From JBBEAM01 sp040882845 (GTDB lineage: Bacteria; Pseudomonadota; Alphaproteobacteria; Kiloniellales; DSM-21159): a stretch of 64,000 nt of DNA. Position numbers and translations under genes: made by a program. This document shows, one piece after another, positions 1 through 10,821 of this stretch (the first letter of the stretch is position 1; every line of letters starts with the position of its first letter). The notes beneath the pieces were generated by a model. The model ran no database searches and was not told where the DNA came from. It saw nothing but the letters and a program-made list of their open reading frames with translations. The stretch covers positions 496,001 through 560,000 of the forward strand of contig JBBEAM010000009.1 in NCBI GenBank assembly GCA_040882845.1, in the 5' to 3' direction.

Positions 1-581
1 TCCTTGCGCAGCAGCAGCCGGCCTTCGGCAAGGGAGACGACGGCCGCGGCGACGGCGATCTCCATCGGCCCGCCGCCCGGCAGGACAGTGAAATCGGCTT
101 CGCCGCGCAGCAGATCCATCCGGCGGCGCTCCCCCTCCTCGAAAACGTCGAGCGCGGTGTCGGTGTTCATGAACACGACGCTGCCGTCGGTCAGGGCGAA
201 GCTCGCCTGCGCGCCCGGCGCCGTGCGGTAGTCGGCGGCCTGCTCGCGGGACAGGAATACCGCGGCCAGCAGCACCGCGAGAGCCACGAAGAGGATGCGC
301 GGCAGATAGTCTCCCAAACGCCGCTCAAGCGAAGCAGCGGACTGCGGCCTGGTCCGGCCGTCACGGCGCCGGGCGCTGTATTTCCGCGCCCGGCTGAGCC
401 GGCCGCGCTCCTCGCGTTGCACGCGCAGCAGCGGATCGACGGCGGCGTGATGGTTGGGGTGGGCGGCGCGCCAGGCCTCGAAGCGCCGGCGGTCGCTTTC
501 CGACAGCGCACCGGCCCGCAGCTTGGCCACCCAATAGGCGGCGCGCGCGCCTTCGCGATACGTTTTTCCCGATTTCCCCAT
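1..581 (-). CDS. FecR-family anti-sigma/transmembrane regulator, partial
   Basis: This is the N-terminal 193 residues of a gene whose 3' end lies beyond the left edge; I start it at the ATG at 581 (MGKSGKTYRE). Residues about 10-55 match the DUF4880 cytoplasmic domain of FecR proteins, including WVAKLRAGAL and RRFEAWRAAHPNHHAAVD. Residues about 95-111 form one membrane segment. The periplasmic FecR domain then begins, with DGSVVFMNTDT near 132 and RRMDLLRGEADFTV near 153. FecR proteins sit in the inner membrane and control an ECF sigma factor, usually for iron-complex uptake. No FecI-type sigma gene lies upstream in the visible sequence, since the next gene is a divergent LysR regulator, so a partner would have to be elsewhere. 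The ribosome site is weak, so the start is less certain than the family. Confidence 0.8.
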   Translation of the reverse strand, partial: MGKSGKTYREGARAAYWVAKLRAGALSESDRRRFEAWRAAHPNHHAAVDPLLRVQREERGRLSRARKYSARRRDGRTRPQSAASLERRLGDYLPRILFVALAVLLAAVFLSREQAADYRTAPGAQASFALTDGSVVFMNTDTALDVFEEGERRRMDLLRGEADFTVLPGGGPMEIAVAAAVVSLAEGRLLLRK

Positions 582-773
582 CGACCCGACAGTCTTGCGC
601 CACGCCCCACGGAGGACTCTCCGCTCGCTGGAGGCTGTACCACAGCCGGGAGCGATTTCTCCACTGTCCAACAACCGCTCTAGGCAGCCTGCCCTGCGTG
701 GAGACTTGCGGCGAAGCGCCGGGCAGATTATTGCTTGGAATACCGAATTCTCTGCGATCGATTGGTTTTAGCC

Positions 774-1646
774 ATGCTTTATACCCAGCTCCGCTCCTTT
801 CACGCCGTCGCTGCGGAGGGCGGATTCACCGCCGCATCGAAGGTGCTGCATGTCGGCCAGCCGACGATCACCAGCCAGGTCAAGGCGCTGGAGGAGCAGT
901 TCCGGGTCGAGCTGTTCCACCGCCATGGCCGGCAGGTCGAGATGACCTCGGCCGGCCGCGACCTCTTCACCGTGACCCGGAAGATGCTGAGCTTCGAGGC
1001 CGAGGCCATCGACCTGCTGAAGGCGCTGGGCGGGCTGGAGACCGGCAGCCTGAAGATCGGCGCCGTCGGCCCCTACCATGTCACCGAGATGCTGTCCGCC
1101 TTCGGCGAGCGCTTCCCGGGGCTCAAAGTGCAGGTGAACCAGGGAAACTCGCGCGAGATGCTGCGCCAACTCCAGGGCTTTGCCGTGGACATCGCGGTGC
1201 TCGACAACGTCGAGCCGGACGAGCGGCTCTACACCCTGCCGGTCGGCCGGCATCCCATCTCCGCCTTCGTCAATCGCGACCACCGCTGGTTCAAACGCCG
1301 CGGCATCACCCTGGCGGAACTCGCCGGGGAGCGGCTGATCCTGCGCGAGCAGGGCTCGACCACCCGGCGGCTGATCGAACAGGCGATGGCGCAAGCCGGT
1401 CTCTCCGCCGAGCCGGCGATGGAGATCGGCAGCCGCGAGGCGGTCTGGATGGCGGTGGAAAAGGGCCTCGGCGTCGGCATCGTCAACGCCGTGGAGTTCG
1501 TCCCCCACCCCCGCCTGAAGCTGCTGCCGATCACCGACGCCACGCTGACCAGCGAAGCGCAGGTCGTCTGCCTGGCCGAGCGGCAGGCTTCGCCCCTGAT
1601 CCGCGCTTTCCTCTCGGTGATCGGCGCGCGAACGCAGGAACTCTAA
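774..1646 (+). CDS. LysR-family transcriptional regulator
   Basis: A 290-residue LysR-type regulator. An N-terminal winged helix-turn-helix occupies residues 1-60 (LRSFHAVAAEGGFTAASKVL, then QPTITSQVKALEEQ). A two-lobed effector domain follows from about residue 90 (GSLKIGAVGPYHV). I use the ATG at 774 because LysR proteins normally begin just before this helix; an upstream TTG at 735 in the same frame would add 13 residues without family support. The gene ends in a 4-base convergent overlap with the MaoC gene of the benzoate operon. The inducer is unknown. The sequence loosely resembles LysR proteins linked to phosphonate use, but nothing nearby supports that role, and the neighbouring benzoate genes have their own regulator, BoxR. 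Confidence 0.85.
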   Translation: MLYTQLRSFHAVAAEGGFTAASKVLHVGQPTITSQVKALEEQFRVELFHRHGRQVEMTSAGRDLFTVTRKMLSFEAEAIDLLKALGGLETGSLKIGAVGPYHVTEMLSAFGERFPGLKVQVNQGNSREMLRQLQGFAVDIAVLDNVEPDERLYTLPVGRHPISAFVNRDHRWFKRRGITLAELAGERLILREQGSTTRRLIEQAMAQAGLSAEPAMEIGSREAVWMAVEKGLGVGIVNAVEFVPHPRLKLLPITDATLTSEAQVVCLAERQASPLIRAFLSVIGARTQEL

Positions 1647-2104
1647 GCCGTCTCGGCGACGGGGCGCTTCTTGGTCAGGGAGAGATCCTGGTAGGAGAGT
1701 ATTTCCTCGCCGTCCTCGTCGAGCAATGCCAGGCGGATGCGCACCAGGCCGCGATCGGGCTTGGACTTGGATTCGCGCAGATCGATCACCTCGACCCTAC
1801 TGCGAAACCGCTGGTCCGGCTTGACAGGCTTGTGCCAGCGAATCTCATCGAGGCCGATGCCGATGATGTTCGAGCCCTTGAACACCCCGAGGTCCCAGAA
1901 CAGGCGGAAGGTCACGCCGACGGTCTGGAAGCCGCTGGCGATGATACCGCCGTGCGGCCCCTGGCGCGCCCATTCGCGGTCTACATGCATCGGCTGCGGG
2001 TCATAGCGCTCGGCGAAGCTGACGATCTCCTCCTCGGAGAGCGAACTCCAGCCGCTCTCGAAGACGTCGCCGAGCGAGAAATCCTCGAAGTAGTGCGTGG
2101 TCAT
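1643..2104 (-). CDS. MaoC-family (R)-specific enoyl-CoA hydratase-like protein
   Basis: A 153-residue single hotdog domain. The hydratase motif is at residues 31-40 (AERYDPQPMH), with the expected catalytic Asp35 and His40, followed by the ASGFQTVG substrate-pocket strand near residue 55. The family hydrates or dehydrates acyl-CoA esters in the cytoplasm. It is the last gene of the boxC-boxB-reductase-thioesterase operon; its ATG overlaps the thioesterase stop by 4 bases, so translation is probably coupled. It may act on an enoyl-CoA formed after ring cleavage or clear a dead-end CoA ester; that role is inferred from position only. Confidence 0.8.
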   Translation of the reverse strand: MTTHYFEDFSLGDVFESGWSSLSEEEIVSFAERYDPQPMHVDREWARQGPHGGIIASGFQTVGVTFRLFWDLGVFKGSNIIGIGLDEIRWHKPVKPDQRFRSRVEVIDLRESKSKPDRGLVRIRLALLDEDGEEILSYQDLSLTKKRPVAETA

Positions 2105-2610
2105 TTCCTGCCCGTCTTTTTCTTTTTGCCGGAAGGCGAAGGGTCGGCGGGACCGGTCGTCCGCGCCTCGACCTTATCGGCATCGACGTTGCTGGTCACC
2201 AGGAGTCGTTCCGCCGCCTTGCGGTAGGACGGCGGCAGGGCGTCGGTGCGTCCGCTGGACAGGCTGGCTTCGACCGCGGTGACGTCGCTGGTTGCGACCA
2301 TACGGCCGCTCTCCTGGTCGTACATCTGATGGATGAAGCGGAAGTGCTTCCTGCCGACGGCGACGAAGCCGCTTTTAATCACCACCAGCTCGCCGCCCTG
2401 CAGCTCCCGCAGATACTGAAAGTGCTGGCGGACTACGGCGATACGCCGCTTGCGCTTCTTGCAGGTCTTCGGCGTCAGGCCGATGGTGCCAAGCAGGAAC
2501 CAGGTCGCCTGATCGAAGCGCGAGACGTAGATCTGGGAATTCATGAAGGCTTCGCGGTCGTACTCGGCGGCGAGCACGGCGCCCTTGAAGGTCTCCACCC
2601 ATTCGGCCAC
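2101..2610 (-). CDS. Hotdog-fold acyl-CoA thioesterase
   Basis: A 169-residue thioesterase of the 4-hydroxybenzoyl-CoA thioesterase type. The early segment AAEYDREAFMNSQIYVSRFDQATW fits the family's first helix, and the strand-rich middle has QHFQYLRELQGGELVVI. The C-terminal 25 residues are Lys- and Ser-rich and probably disordered. The start is GTG at 2610, behind a strong GGAGGAAGGGAAG ribosome site, so translation is well supported. It sits between the reductase and the MaoC gene in the box operon. Thioesterases in benzoate clusters plausibly recycle CoA from benzoyl-CoA or ring-cleavage intermediates when flux stalls; the exact substrate cannot be read from sequence. Confidence 0.75.
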   Translation of the reverse strand: MAEWVETFKGAVLAAEYDREAFMNSQIYVSRFDQATWFLLGTIGLTPKTCKKRKRRIAVVRQHFQYLRELQGGELVVIKSGFVAVGRKHFRFIHQMYDQESGRMVATSDVTAVEASLSSGRTDALPPSYRKAAERLLVTSNVDADKVEARTTGPADPSPSGKKKKTGRK

Positions 2611-2631
2611 GGCTTTCTTCCCTTCCTCCAG

Positions 2632-3921
2632 CTAGCCGTCGAGGACGGCCAGCATATCCTCGATCCGCGCGAACTTTTCCCGCACCCGGCCCTGCTTTGC
2701 CTGTGCCGCTTCCGCAGCCTCGATCGCCTGCCAGGCGGCGAAGTCGACCGCCCGGACGCCGCGTCCCTCGAGCAAGCTGCGCAGGCCGGCGCGGCCCAGC
2801 TTGTCTGCTGGTGCGATCTCACCCGCGAGCTTTTCCGCCACGGCGTGGGATTCCGCGCGGTTGGTGGCGATGGTACCAGAGGGGCCGCGCTTCGCCCAGC
2901 CGACGACATAGAGGCCGTCCTCGATCCGGCCATCCCGGTTGGGGAAGAGCCCAGCCTCGGGACTGCGCGCGCAGCAGGCGACGCTTTCGTAGCCGACGCA
3001 GGTCACGGCCAGCTGGGCCGGAATCTCGACCGCCTCGCCGGTCGCCGCGTAGCCGCCCTGCCCGTCCGGCCGCATGCGCTGGAAGCGCACCGCCTCCAGC
3101 CGTTCCCTCCCCAGGAAGGCCTCGGGCTGAAGCATGAAGTCGAAATGCAGAGAAACCGGCTTTTCCGCCATGGCATCGCCGGTAAAGCCCCGGAGAATCT
3201 CCAGCACCGGAGTTTCCTCGCCCGCCGCTCCGGAGAAATCTTCCGGATTCAGCACCGGCTTCAGCGCCGTCAGCGTGCCCATCTCCTGCAGCTCGGCAGC
3301 GGTGAACTTGGCCTCGGCGGGGCCGCGGCGGCCGACCAGGTGGATATGCTCGAGCGGCGCGGCCGAGATCGCGGCGGCCGTCGCCGGGGCGATGTCCGAG
3401 GCGGCCATCTCCTCGACGGTCTTGCCGAGCACCCGGGCGACGTCGATGGCGACGTTGCCGTTGCCGATCACCACGGCGGATCTGACCTGCGAAAGATCCG
3501 GGGCGAGCCCGGCATGCTCGGGATGGCAGTTGTACCAGCCGACGAAGGCGCCGGAGCCATGGACCCCGGAGAGCTCCTCGCCCGGCAGGCCGAGCTTTCT
3601 GTCCTCGGGCGCTCCGGTGGCCAGCACCACGGCGTCGTAGAGCGCGCGCAGCTCGGCCAGGGTGACGTCCCTGCCGACCTCGACGTTGCCCCAGAAGGCG
3701 CAGGGCCCGCGGCCGAGGCTGCGGGCCAGGACCCGGGCGATCGCCTTGGTGCCCTGATGATCGGGCGCGACCCCGGCGCGTACCAGCCCGAAGGGAGTTG
3801 GCAGACGGTCGATCACGTCGACCTCGCCCTCCGGTGCCAGCTTGCCGAGCTTCTCGGCGAGATAGCAGCCGGCCGGGCCGCTGCCGACCACGGCGACTTT
3901 CAGGGTGGAAGCCTCGGTCAT
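2632..3921 (-). CDS. NADP+-dependent ferredoxin/flavodoxin reductase, adrenodoxin-reductase type
   Basis: A 429-residue FAD/NADP flavoprotein of the FprA/adrenodoxin reductase family. The FAD Rossmann motif is at the N-terminus (VAVVGSGPAGCYLAEKLG), then PTPFGLVRAGVAPDH, the NADP-binding VVIGNGNVAIDVARVL, and the late FAD motif GWAKRGPSGTIATNR. It would move electrons from NADPH to a small one-electron carrier. I use ATG 3921, ten bases after the boxB stop; the longer frame to 3948 only adds residues overlapping boxB. In classical box operons BoxA supplies electrons to the epoxidase BoxB, and no BoxA is present here. This enzyme directly behind boxB, with a flavodoxin in the divergent operon, is the obvious candidate replacement (inference). 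Confidence 0.85.
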   Translation of the reverse strand: MTEASTLKVAVVGSGPAGCYLAEKLGKLAPEGEVDVIDRLPTPFGLVRAGVAPDHQGTKAIARVLARSLGRGPCAFWGNVEVGRDVTLAELRALYDAVVLATGAPEDRKLGLPGEELSGVHGSGAFVGWYNCHPEHAGLAPDLSQVRSAVVIGNGNVAIDVARVLGKTVEEMAASDIAPATAAAISAAPLEHIHLVGRRGPAEAKFTAAELQEMGTLTALKPVLNPEDFSGAAGEETPVLEILRGFTGDAMAEKPVSLHFDFMLQPEAFLGRERLEAVRFQRMRPDGQGGYAATGEAVEIPAQLAVTCVGYESVACCARSPEAGLFPNRDGRIEDGLYVVGWAKRGPSGTIATNRAESHAVAEKLAGEIAPADKLGRAGLRSLLEGRGVRAVDFAAWQAIEAAEAAQAKQGRVREKFARIEDMLAVLDG

Positions 3922-3931
3922 CGCGGATCGC

Positions 3932-5356
<1,425 letters not shown>

Positions 5357-5358
5357 GA

Positions 5359-7005
5359 TCACACTCTCTCCCAATCGAATTCGGCCTTGGAGCCGCTACC
5401 GAAGCGTTTCAGGGCACCCTTTTCGCCGACAGCGTTGGGGCGGTTGAAGATCCAGTTCTGCCAGGCGGACAGCCGCCCGAAGACCTTGGTGTAGAGGGTT
5501 TCCCTGCCGGCGAAGCGCAGGCTCGCCTCCATCCCGGTCAGCGCGTCGGGCGAAAGGCTGGCGCGCTCCTCGATGGCGAGGCGGATCTCGTCGTCCCAGT
5601 CGAGGTCGTCGGGGGCGAAGGTGACGAGGCCGAGCTGCAGCGCCTCCTGGGCGTCGAGCGCGGTCTTGTTACGCTTCTCCAGCGCCGCCAGCACCTCGCC
5701 GTCCTCGTTGAAGCGGGTAGCCAGGCGGGTCAGGCCGTTGACCATCTCATAGGGGCCGAAGTTCATGGCGCTGAGCGTCACCTGGGGCTGTTCGCCCTCT
5801 TCGGCTTCGGAGAGGTCCTGCATGTAGATGCGGTCGGCGGCCAGGGCGATCTCGAACAGCGTGCCGGCGAAGCAGCTGCCCTCCTCGACCAACGCCAGCA
5901 GCGAGCGCGAGGTAACGTCGAGCCGCGCCAGGGTCCGGCGCAGCATGCCGGTAACCTCGCGCACGAACCAGTTGCCGGCGTGGGCTTGAAGGGCGTCGTC
6001 GCAGGCCAGCACCCTGGCCGCGTCACCCCGGGTCTTGAACACCAGGGTGCCGATGTCGTTGTCGTTGGTGCGCAGCAGCAGGATGGCGTCGTCGAGCTCG
6101 CGCGCCATCTGCAGCGGCCACCAGGCGGCGCCGGCGGCGAGGATGCCGTCGAGATCGGCGGGCTGATCGGCCTCGGGCGCCGAGACGGTCACGGTCGCGG
6201 TGCGGCTGGCGCGGTCGATCCCGACGGTGACGAAGCCGTAGCGGTAGTCGCTGCCGTCGGCCTCGCGTGCGAGCGGCGGCAGGTCCACGCCCTTGGCGTC
6301 CGCCGGGCGGTCGCTGAGCTTCGCCAGCTCCTCGGCGCGGGCCTTGACCCCGGCTTCGAAGTCCTTCGGCGGGATCACCGCGTCGACCAGCTTCCACTCC
6401 TTGGCGCGCGCGCCCTTGGCGCCGTCGGAATTGGTGCAGAAGACGTCCGCCAGGTCGCGGCGCACCTTGCGCTTGTCGACCACGCGGGTCAGGCCGCCGG
6501 TGCCCGGCAGCACGCCGAGCAGCGGCACCTCCGGCAGGCTGACGGTGCTGGAGCGGTCGTCGATCAGGATAATCTCGTCGCAGGCCAGCGCCAGCTCGTA
6601 GCCGCCGCCGGCGCAGATGCCGTTGACCGCGGCGAGAAACTTCAGACCCGAGTGCTTGCTCGAGTCCTCGATCCCGTTGCGGGTCTCGTTGGTGAACTTG
6701 CAGAAGTTCACCTTCCAGGCGTGGGAGGACTGGCCGAGCATGTAGATGTTGGCGCCGGAGCAGAACATCCGCTCCTTGCCGCTGGTCATCACCACGGACT
6801 TGACGCCCGGGTGTTCGAAGCGGATGCGCTGCAGCGCGTCGTGCAGCTCCATGTCGACGCCGAGGTCGTAGGAATTGAGTTTCAGCTTGTAGCCCGGCTT
6901 GAGGCCATTCTCCTCCTGGATATCCAGGGTCAGCGTCGCGATTTCGCCGTCGACGGCGAGGTTCCAATGTTTGTAGCGATCTGGATGGGTGTCGTAGGTG
7001 ATCAT
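5359..7005 (-). CDS. boxC: 2,3-epoxybenzoyl-CoA dihydrolase (benzoyl-CoA-dihydrodiol lyase) BoxC
   Basis: A 548-residue crotonase-superfamily enzyme that opens the ring of 2,3-epoxybenzoyl-CoA with two waters to give 3,4-dehydroadipyl-CoA semialdehyde and formate. Two crotonase-like halves are visible. The first has the oxyanion-hole strand MFCSGANIYMLGQSSHAWK and the glycine-rich AVNGICAGGGYELALACD; the second has VEEGSCFAGTLFEIALAADR. I start it at ATG 7005 (MITYDTHPDRY), where AGGAGAG sits upstream; the longer frame to 7101 reads through the promoter and operator. It is the first gene of the leftward box operon. The next enzyme, the semialdehyde dehydrogenase BoxD, is not in this window. 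Confidence 0.95.
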   Translation of the reverse strand: MITYDTHPDRYKHWNLAVDGEIATLTLDIQEENGLKPGYKLKLNSYDLGVDMELHDALQRIRFEHPGVKSVVMTSGKERMFCSGANIYMLGQSSHAWKVNFCKFTNETRNGIEDSSKHSGLKFLAAVNGICAGGGYELALACDEIILIDDRSSTVSLPEVPLLGVLPGTGGLTRVVDKRKVRRDLADVFCTNSDGAKGARAKEWKLVDAVIPPKDFEAGVKARAEELAKLSDRPADAKGVDLPPLAREADGSDYRYGFVTVGIDRASRTATVTVSAPEADQPADLDGILAAGAAWWPLQMARELDDAILLLRTNDNDIGTLVFKTRGDAARVLACDDALQAHAGNWFVREVTGMLRRTLARLDVTSRSLLALVEEGSCFAGTLFEIALAADRIYMQDLSEAEEGEQPQVTLSAMNFGPYEMVNGLTRLATRFNEDGEVLAALEKRNKTALDAQEALQLGLVTFAPDDLDWDDEIRLAIEERASLSPDALTGMEASLRFAGRETLYTKVFGRLSAWQNWIFNRPNAVGEKGALKRFGSGSKAEFDWERV

Positions 7006-7056
7006 CCCTCGATCTCTCCTTGCCCTAAAGCTTCTCCCGGCCCGCACCGGGAGATG

Positions 7057-7070
7057 TGCATAATAATGCA
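7057..7070. promoter_or_regulatory. BoxR operator (TGCA-N6-TGCA) in the boxC promoter
   Basis: A perfect TGCA-TAATAA-TGCA element lies 52 bases upstream of the boxC start. The TGCA repeat at this spacing is the operator pattern described for the BoxR/BzdR repressor family in Azoarcus. Its position in the gap between boxR and boxC fits repression of the box operon relieved by benzoyl-CoA. TGCA is itself palindromic, so orientation cannot be assigned. Confidence 0.7.
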
Positions 7071-7096
7071 TATGAGCGCGAAAGCAAGGATTATCA

Positions 7097-7110
7097 TGCA
7101 CTATAGCGCA
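7097..7110. promoter_or_regulatory. Second, imperfect BoxR-type operator
   Basis: TGCA-CTATAG-CGCA, one mismatch from the TGCA-N6-TGCA pattern, lies 26 bases from the perfect site in the same boxR-boxC gap. The two sites have about 40 bases between their starts, so they could be bound cooperatively. It lies 16 bases downstream of the boxR stop. Confidence 0.5.
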
Positions 7111-7125
7111 TGATATCCGGAGAGA

Positions 7126-8034
7126 TCACACGGCGAGCGCGGCGCAGAGGTCGGCAAAGGAGACCTCGACCGCCTTGCCGGAGGTGTCGAGATGGATTTC
7201 TGCCTTGGCGTAGTAGGACTCGCGCGCGGCCAGGATGTTCTTCAGGTCCTCCATGGCCTCGGCGTTGTTGGCCATGGGGCGCAGGTCGCCCTGGTCGATC
7301 ACCCGCTGCATATGCTCCTCGGGAGAGGTTTGGACCCAGACGGCGCGGCAGGCGGACAGCAGCAGATCGAAGGTCGCAGGCTCGGCGACGATACCGCCGC
7401 CGGTGGCGATCACCACCCGGTCGTAGCGCTCGACGATGGTCTCCAGGCAGCGCCGCTCGTAGCGGCGGAAGGCCGGCTGACCGTAGAGGTTGAAGATCTC
7501 GCCGACACTGGCGCCGTACTCCTCCTCGATCATCCGGTTGAGCTCGACGAAAGGCACCCTTAGGTGCTGCGCCAGACGCTTGCCGAGGGTCGACTTGCCG
7601 CCGCCGCGCAGGCCGATCAGAGCGATCCGCCCATGCGCCTGGGCTCCCTCGGCGGCCTCGAAGGACTGCTGCAGAAGCTGCCGCGCCTCGCCCAGCTGCT
7701 CCGGCGTCAGACGGCCGAGGAACTGCAGGATCAGGGTGGTGTCCACCGGACGCTCCGGCGCGTCGCTGACCAGATCGGCGAGCTGCATGTCCATGGCCCG
7801 GGCGATCTGCCGCAGCAGCAGCACCGAGGCGTTGCCGGTGCCGCTTTCGAGCTGCGCCAGGTAGCGCTCGGAAACGCCGGAATCCCGGGCCAGAATCTTG
7901 CGCGACATGCCGCGCTGGCCGCGCGCCTTGCGCACCCGCTGGCCGAGCAGGCGCAGGTAGTCCGCGTCGGCCTCCGCAATTTCCCGCTTGGCACCGCGGC
8001 CGAGGGGCGTTTCTGGGCCGGAAGTCTCAGCCAT
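7126..8034 (-). CDS. boxR: BoxR-type benzoyl-CoA-responsive repressor (HTH plus shikimate-kinase-like domain)
   Basis: A 302-residue regulator of aerobic benzoate genes. Residues about 25-90 are an XRE-type helix-turn-helix (LGQRVRKARGQRGMSRKIL, SGVSERYLAQLESG). Residues about 135-300 are a shikimate-kinase-like fold with P-loop GLRGGGKST (Lys147) and ATGGGIV. In this family that domain is the sensor and binds benzoyl-CoA. I choose ATG 8034, preceded by GGAGCGGAA; the frame extends 55 codons further upstream through the divergent promoter but without family support. It lies between the boxCB operon and the divergent flavodoxin-ligase operon, and TGCA-type sites occur on both sides, so it probably controls both arms and itself. 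Confidence 0.92.
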   Translation of the reverse strand: MAETSGPETPLGRGAKREIAEADADYLRLLGQRVRKARGQRGMSRKILARDSGVSERYLAQLESGTGNASVLLLRQIARAMDMQLADLVSDAPERPVDTTLILQFLGRLTPEQLGEARQLLQQSFEAAEGAQAHGRIALIGLRGGGKSTLGKRLAQHLRVPFVELNRMIEEEYGASVGEIFNLYGQPAFRRYERRCLETIVERYDRVVIATGGGIVAEPATFDLLLSACRAVWVQTSPEEHMQRVIDQGDLRPMANNAEAMEDLKNILAARESYYAKAEIHLDTSGKAVEVSFADLCAALAV

Positions 8035-8055
8035 CGTTCCGCTCCGGAAATATAA

Positions 8056-8157
8056 TGCATGGCAAAGATAGCACGCTGCACTGGCGGCACGGAAGCGCCT
8101 TGGGCCAAAATCATGTACTATCTTGCCTATATGGAGAGCGGCCTGCATTATAGTGAC
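8056..8157. promoter_or_regulatory. Divergent boxR/flavodoxin promoter region with TGCA half-sites
   Basis: The gap between boxR and the flavodoxin gene contains TGCA at 8056-8059, 8077-8080 and 8144-8147. The outer two are part of the same TGCATTATA element in opposite orientations (reverse strand at 8056, forward at 8144, where it reads TGCA-TTATAG-TGAC). They are weaker matches to the BoxR pattern than the site at 7057. Their symmetrical placement suggests looping or separate control of the two promoters. Confidence 0.45.
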
Positions 8158-8219
8158 GAATGAGTTTCGCGCCGCCGCGCGGCGCGCCCTCGTCCGCACG
8201 CAAACGAGAGCCCCTGCCG

Positions 8220-8696
8220 ATGAGCAAAAGCCTGAAGATTCTGGTCGGCACCATGACCGGTACCGCCGAGTTGGTGGCCGAGGAGGTCAGCGACGTCCTC
8301 TCCGAAGCCGGCTGGAAGGTCGAGATGCTGCTGATGGACGACCTCGGCCCCGAGGTTTTCGAGGCGGGCGGCGTCTATCTGATCTGCTCCTCGACCTATG
8401 GCCAGGGCGACGTGCCCGACAACGGCCAGAGCTTCCTCGAGGCGCTGAAGCAGGCGAAACCGGACCTCTCCGGGGTGCGCTACGGGGTGATCGCGCTGGG
8501 CGACATGACCTATGCCCAGACCTTCTGTTTCGGCGGCAAGACCTTCGACAAGGAACTGGCGGCGCTGGGCGCGAGGCGGATCGGCGAGCCGATGCTGCAC
8601 AACGCCAGCGACGGCACCCTTCCCGAGGACGAGGCGGGCGCCTGGGCCCAGGACTGGGCCGGCGAGGTCAGCGCGGCACTGGACAAGGCGGCTTAG
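8220..8696 (+). CDS. Short-chain flavodoxin (MioC/P450-reductase FMN-domain type)
   Basis: A 158-residue FMN-binding protein. The phosphate-binding loop is at residues 9-15 (GTMTGTAE), the second FMN loop is SSTYGQGDVPDN near residue 58, and the third is ALGDMTYAQTFCFGG near 97. Flavodoxins shuttle single electrons between a reductase and an oxygenase. I use ATG 8220, which begins the conserved first strand (KILVGTMTG); an in-frame ATG at 8160 would add 20 Arg/Ala-rich residues. It is the first gene of the benzoate-CoA ligase operon and opposite boxR. With no ferredoxin or BoxA in the cluster, it is the likely electron carrier between the NADP reductase (2632-3921) and BoxB; this is inferred. 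Confidence 0.88.
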   Translation: MSKSLKILVGTMTGTAELVAEEVSDVLSEAGWKVEMLLMDDLGPEVFEAGGVYLICSSTYGQGDVPDNGQSFLEALKQAKPDLSGVRYGVIALGDMTYAQTFCFGGKTFDKELAALGARRIGEPMLHNASDGTLPEDEAGAWAQDWAGEVSAALDKAA

Positions 8697-8719
8697 AACA
8701 GCCCAAGGGAGAGAACGGC

Positions 8720-9184
8720 ATGCAGATCGAAGAATTCCGCGACCTGATCGGCGGCATCACGGCGAAGATCGCCGGCAAGCCGATCGACGCGACGCTGATG
8801 GCGGAAATGAACCGCGACTTTCCGGCCGGAGGCGCGGCCTTCCAGCAACTGGCCGAGGCCTGCCGCAGCGGCATCGCGGCGGGCTGGCTGTGCCAGCGCG
8901 AACACGGCGGCGTCAAGTTCGGCCGGGCGGTCAAGCCCGGCGCGGAGACTCATGGCTTCAGCGTCGACGTGGTCGAGATGGACGACGTCGCCGGACCGCA
9001 CCACGCCCATCCCAACGGCGAGGTGGTGATGATCGTTCCCGAAAGCGAAGGCGCCGTCTTCGACGGCCATGGCGAAGGCTGGCTGGTCTATGAACCCGGC
9101 ACGGCGCACAGCCCCACGGTCAGCAAGGGCAAGGCCATCGTCCTCTACATGCTGCCCGAGGGGGCGATCGAGTTCTCGCGCTAG
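8720..9184 (+). CDS. DUF4863 cupin-like protein
   Basis: A 154-residue protein of the DUF4863 family, which includes the 4-hydroxylaminobenzoate lyase PnbB. A cupin-like C-terminal half carries likely metal ligands in PHHAHPNGE (near residue 97) and in the later PGTAHSP. The start has AAGGGAGAG at good spacing. It follows the flavodoxin by 23 bases and precedes benzoate-CoA ligase, so it is co-transcribed with benzoate activation. DUF4863 genes recur in aerobic benzoyl-CoA clusters, but I know of no proven role there. Repair or removal of an off-pathway aromatic product is one possibility. Confidence 0.75.
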   Translation: MQIEEFRDLIGGITAKIAGKPIDATLMAEMNRDFPAGGAAFQQLAEACRSGIAAGWLCQREHGGVKFGRAVKPGAETHGFSVDVVEMDDVAGPHHAHPNGEVVMIVPESEGAVFDGHGEGWLVYEPGTAHSPTVSKGKAIVLYMLPEGAIEFSR

Positions 9185-9241
9185 CAAACGGGCACGCCCG
9201 GGGTTAGAGCCCGGCGAGCGGCAAGACCGGGGGAGGAAAAG

Positions 9242-10807
<1,566 letters not shown>

Positions 10808-10821
10808 ACGGGACAAGCGAC

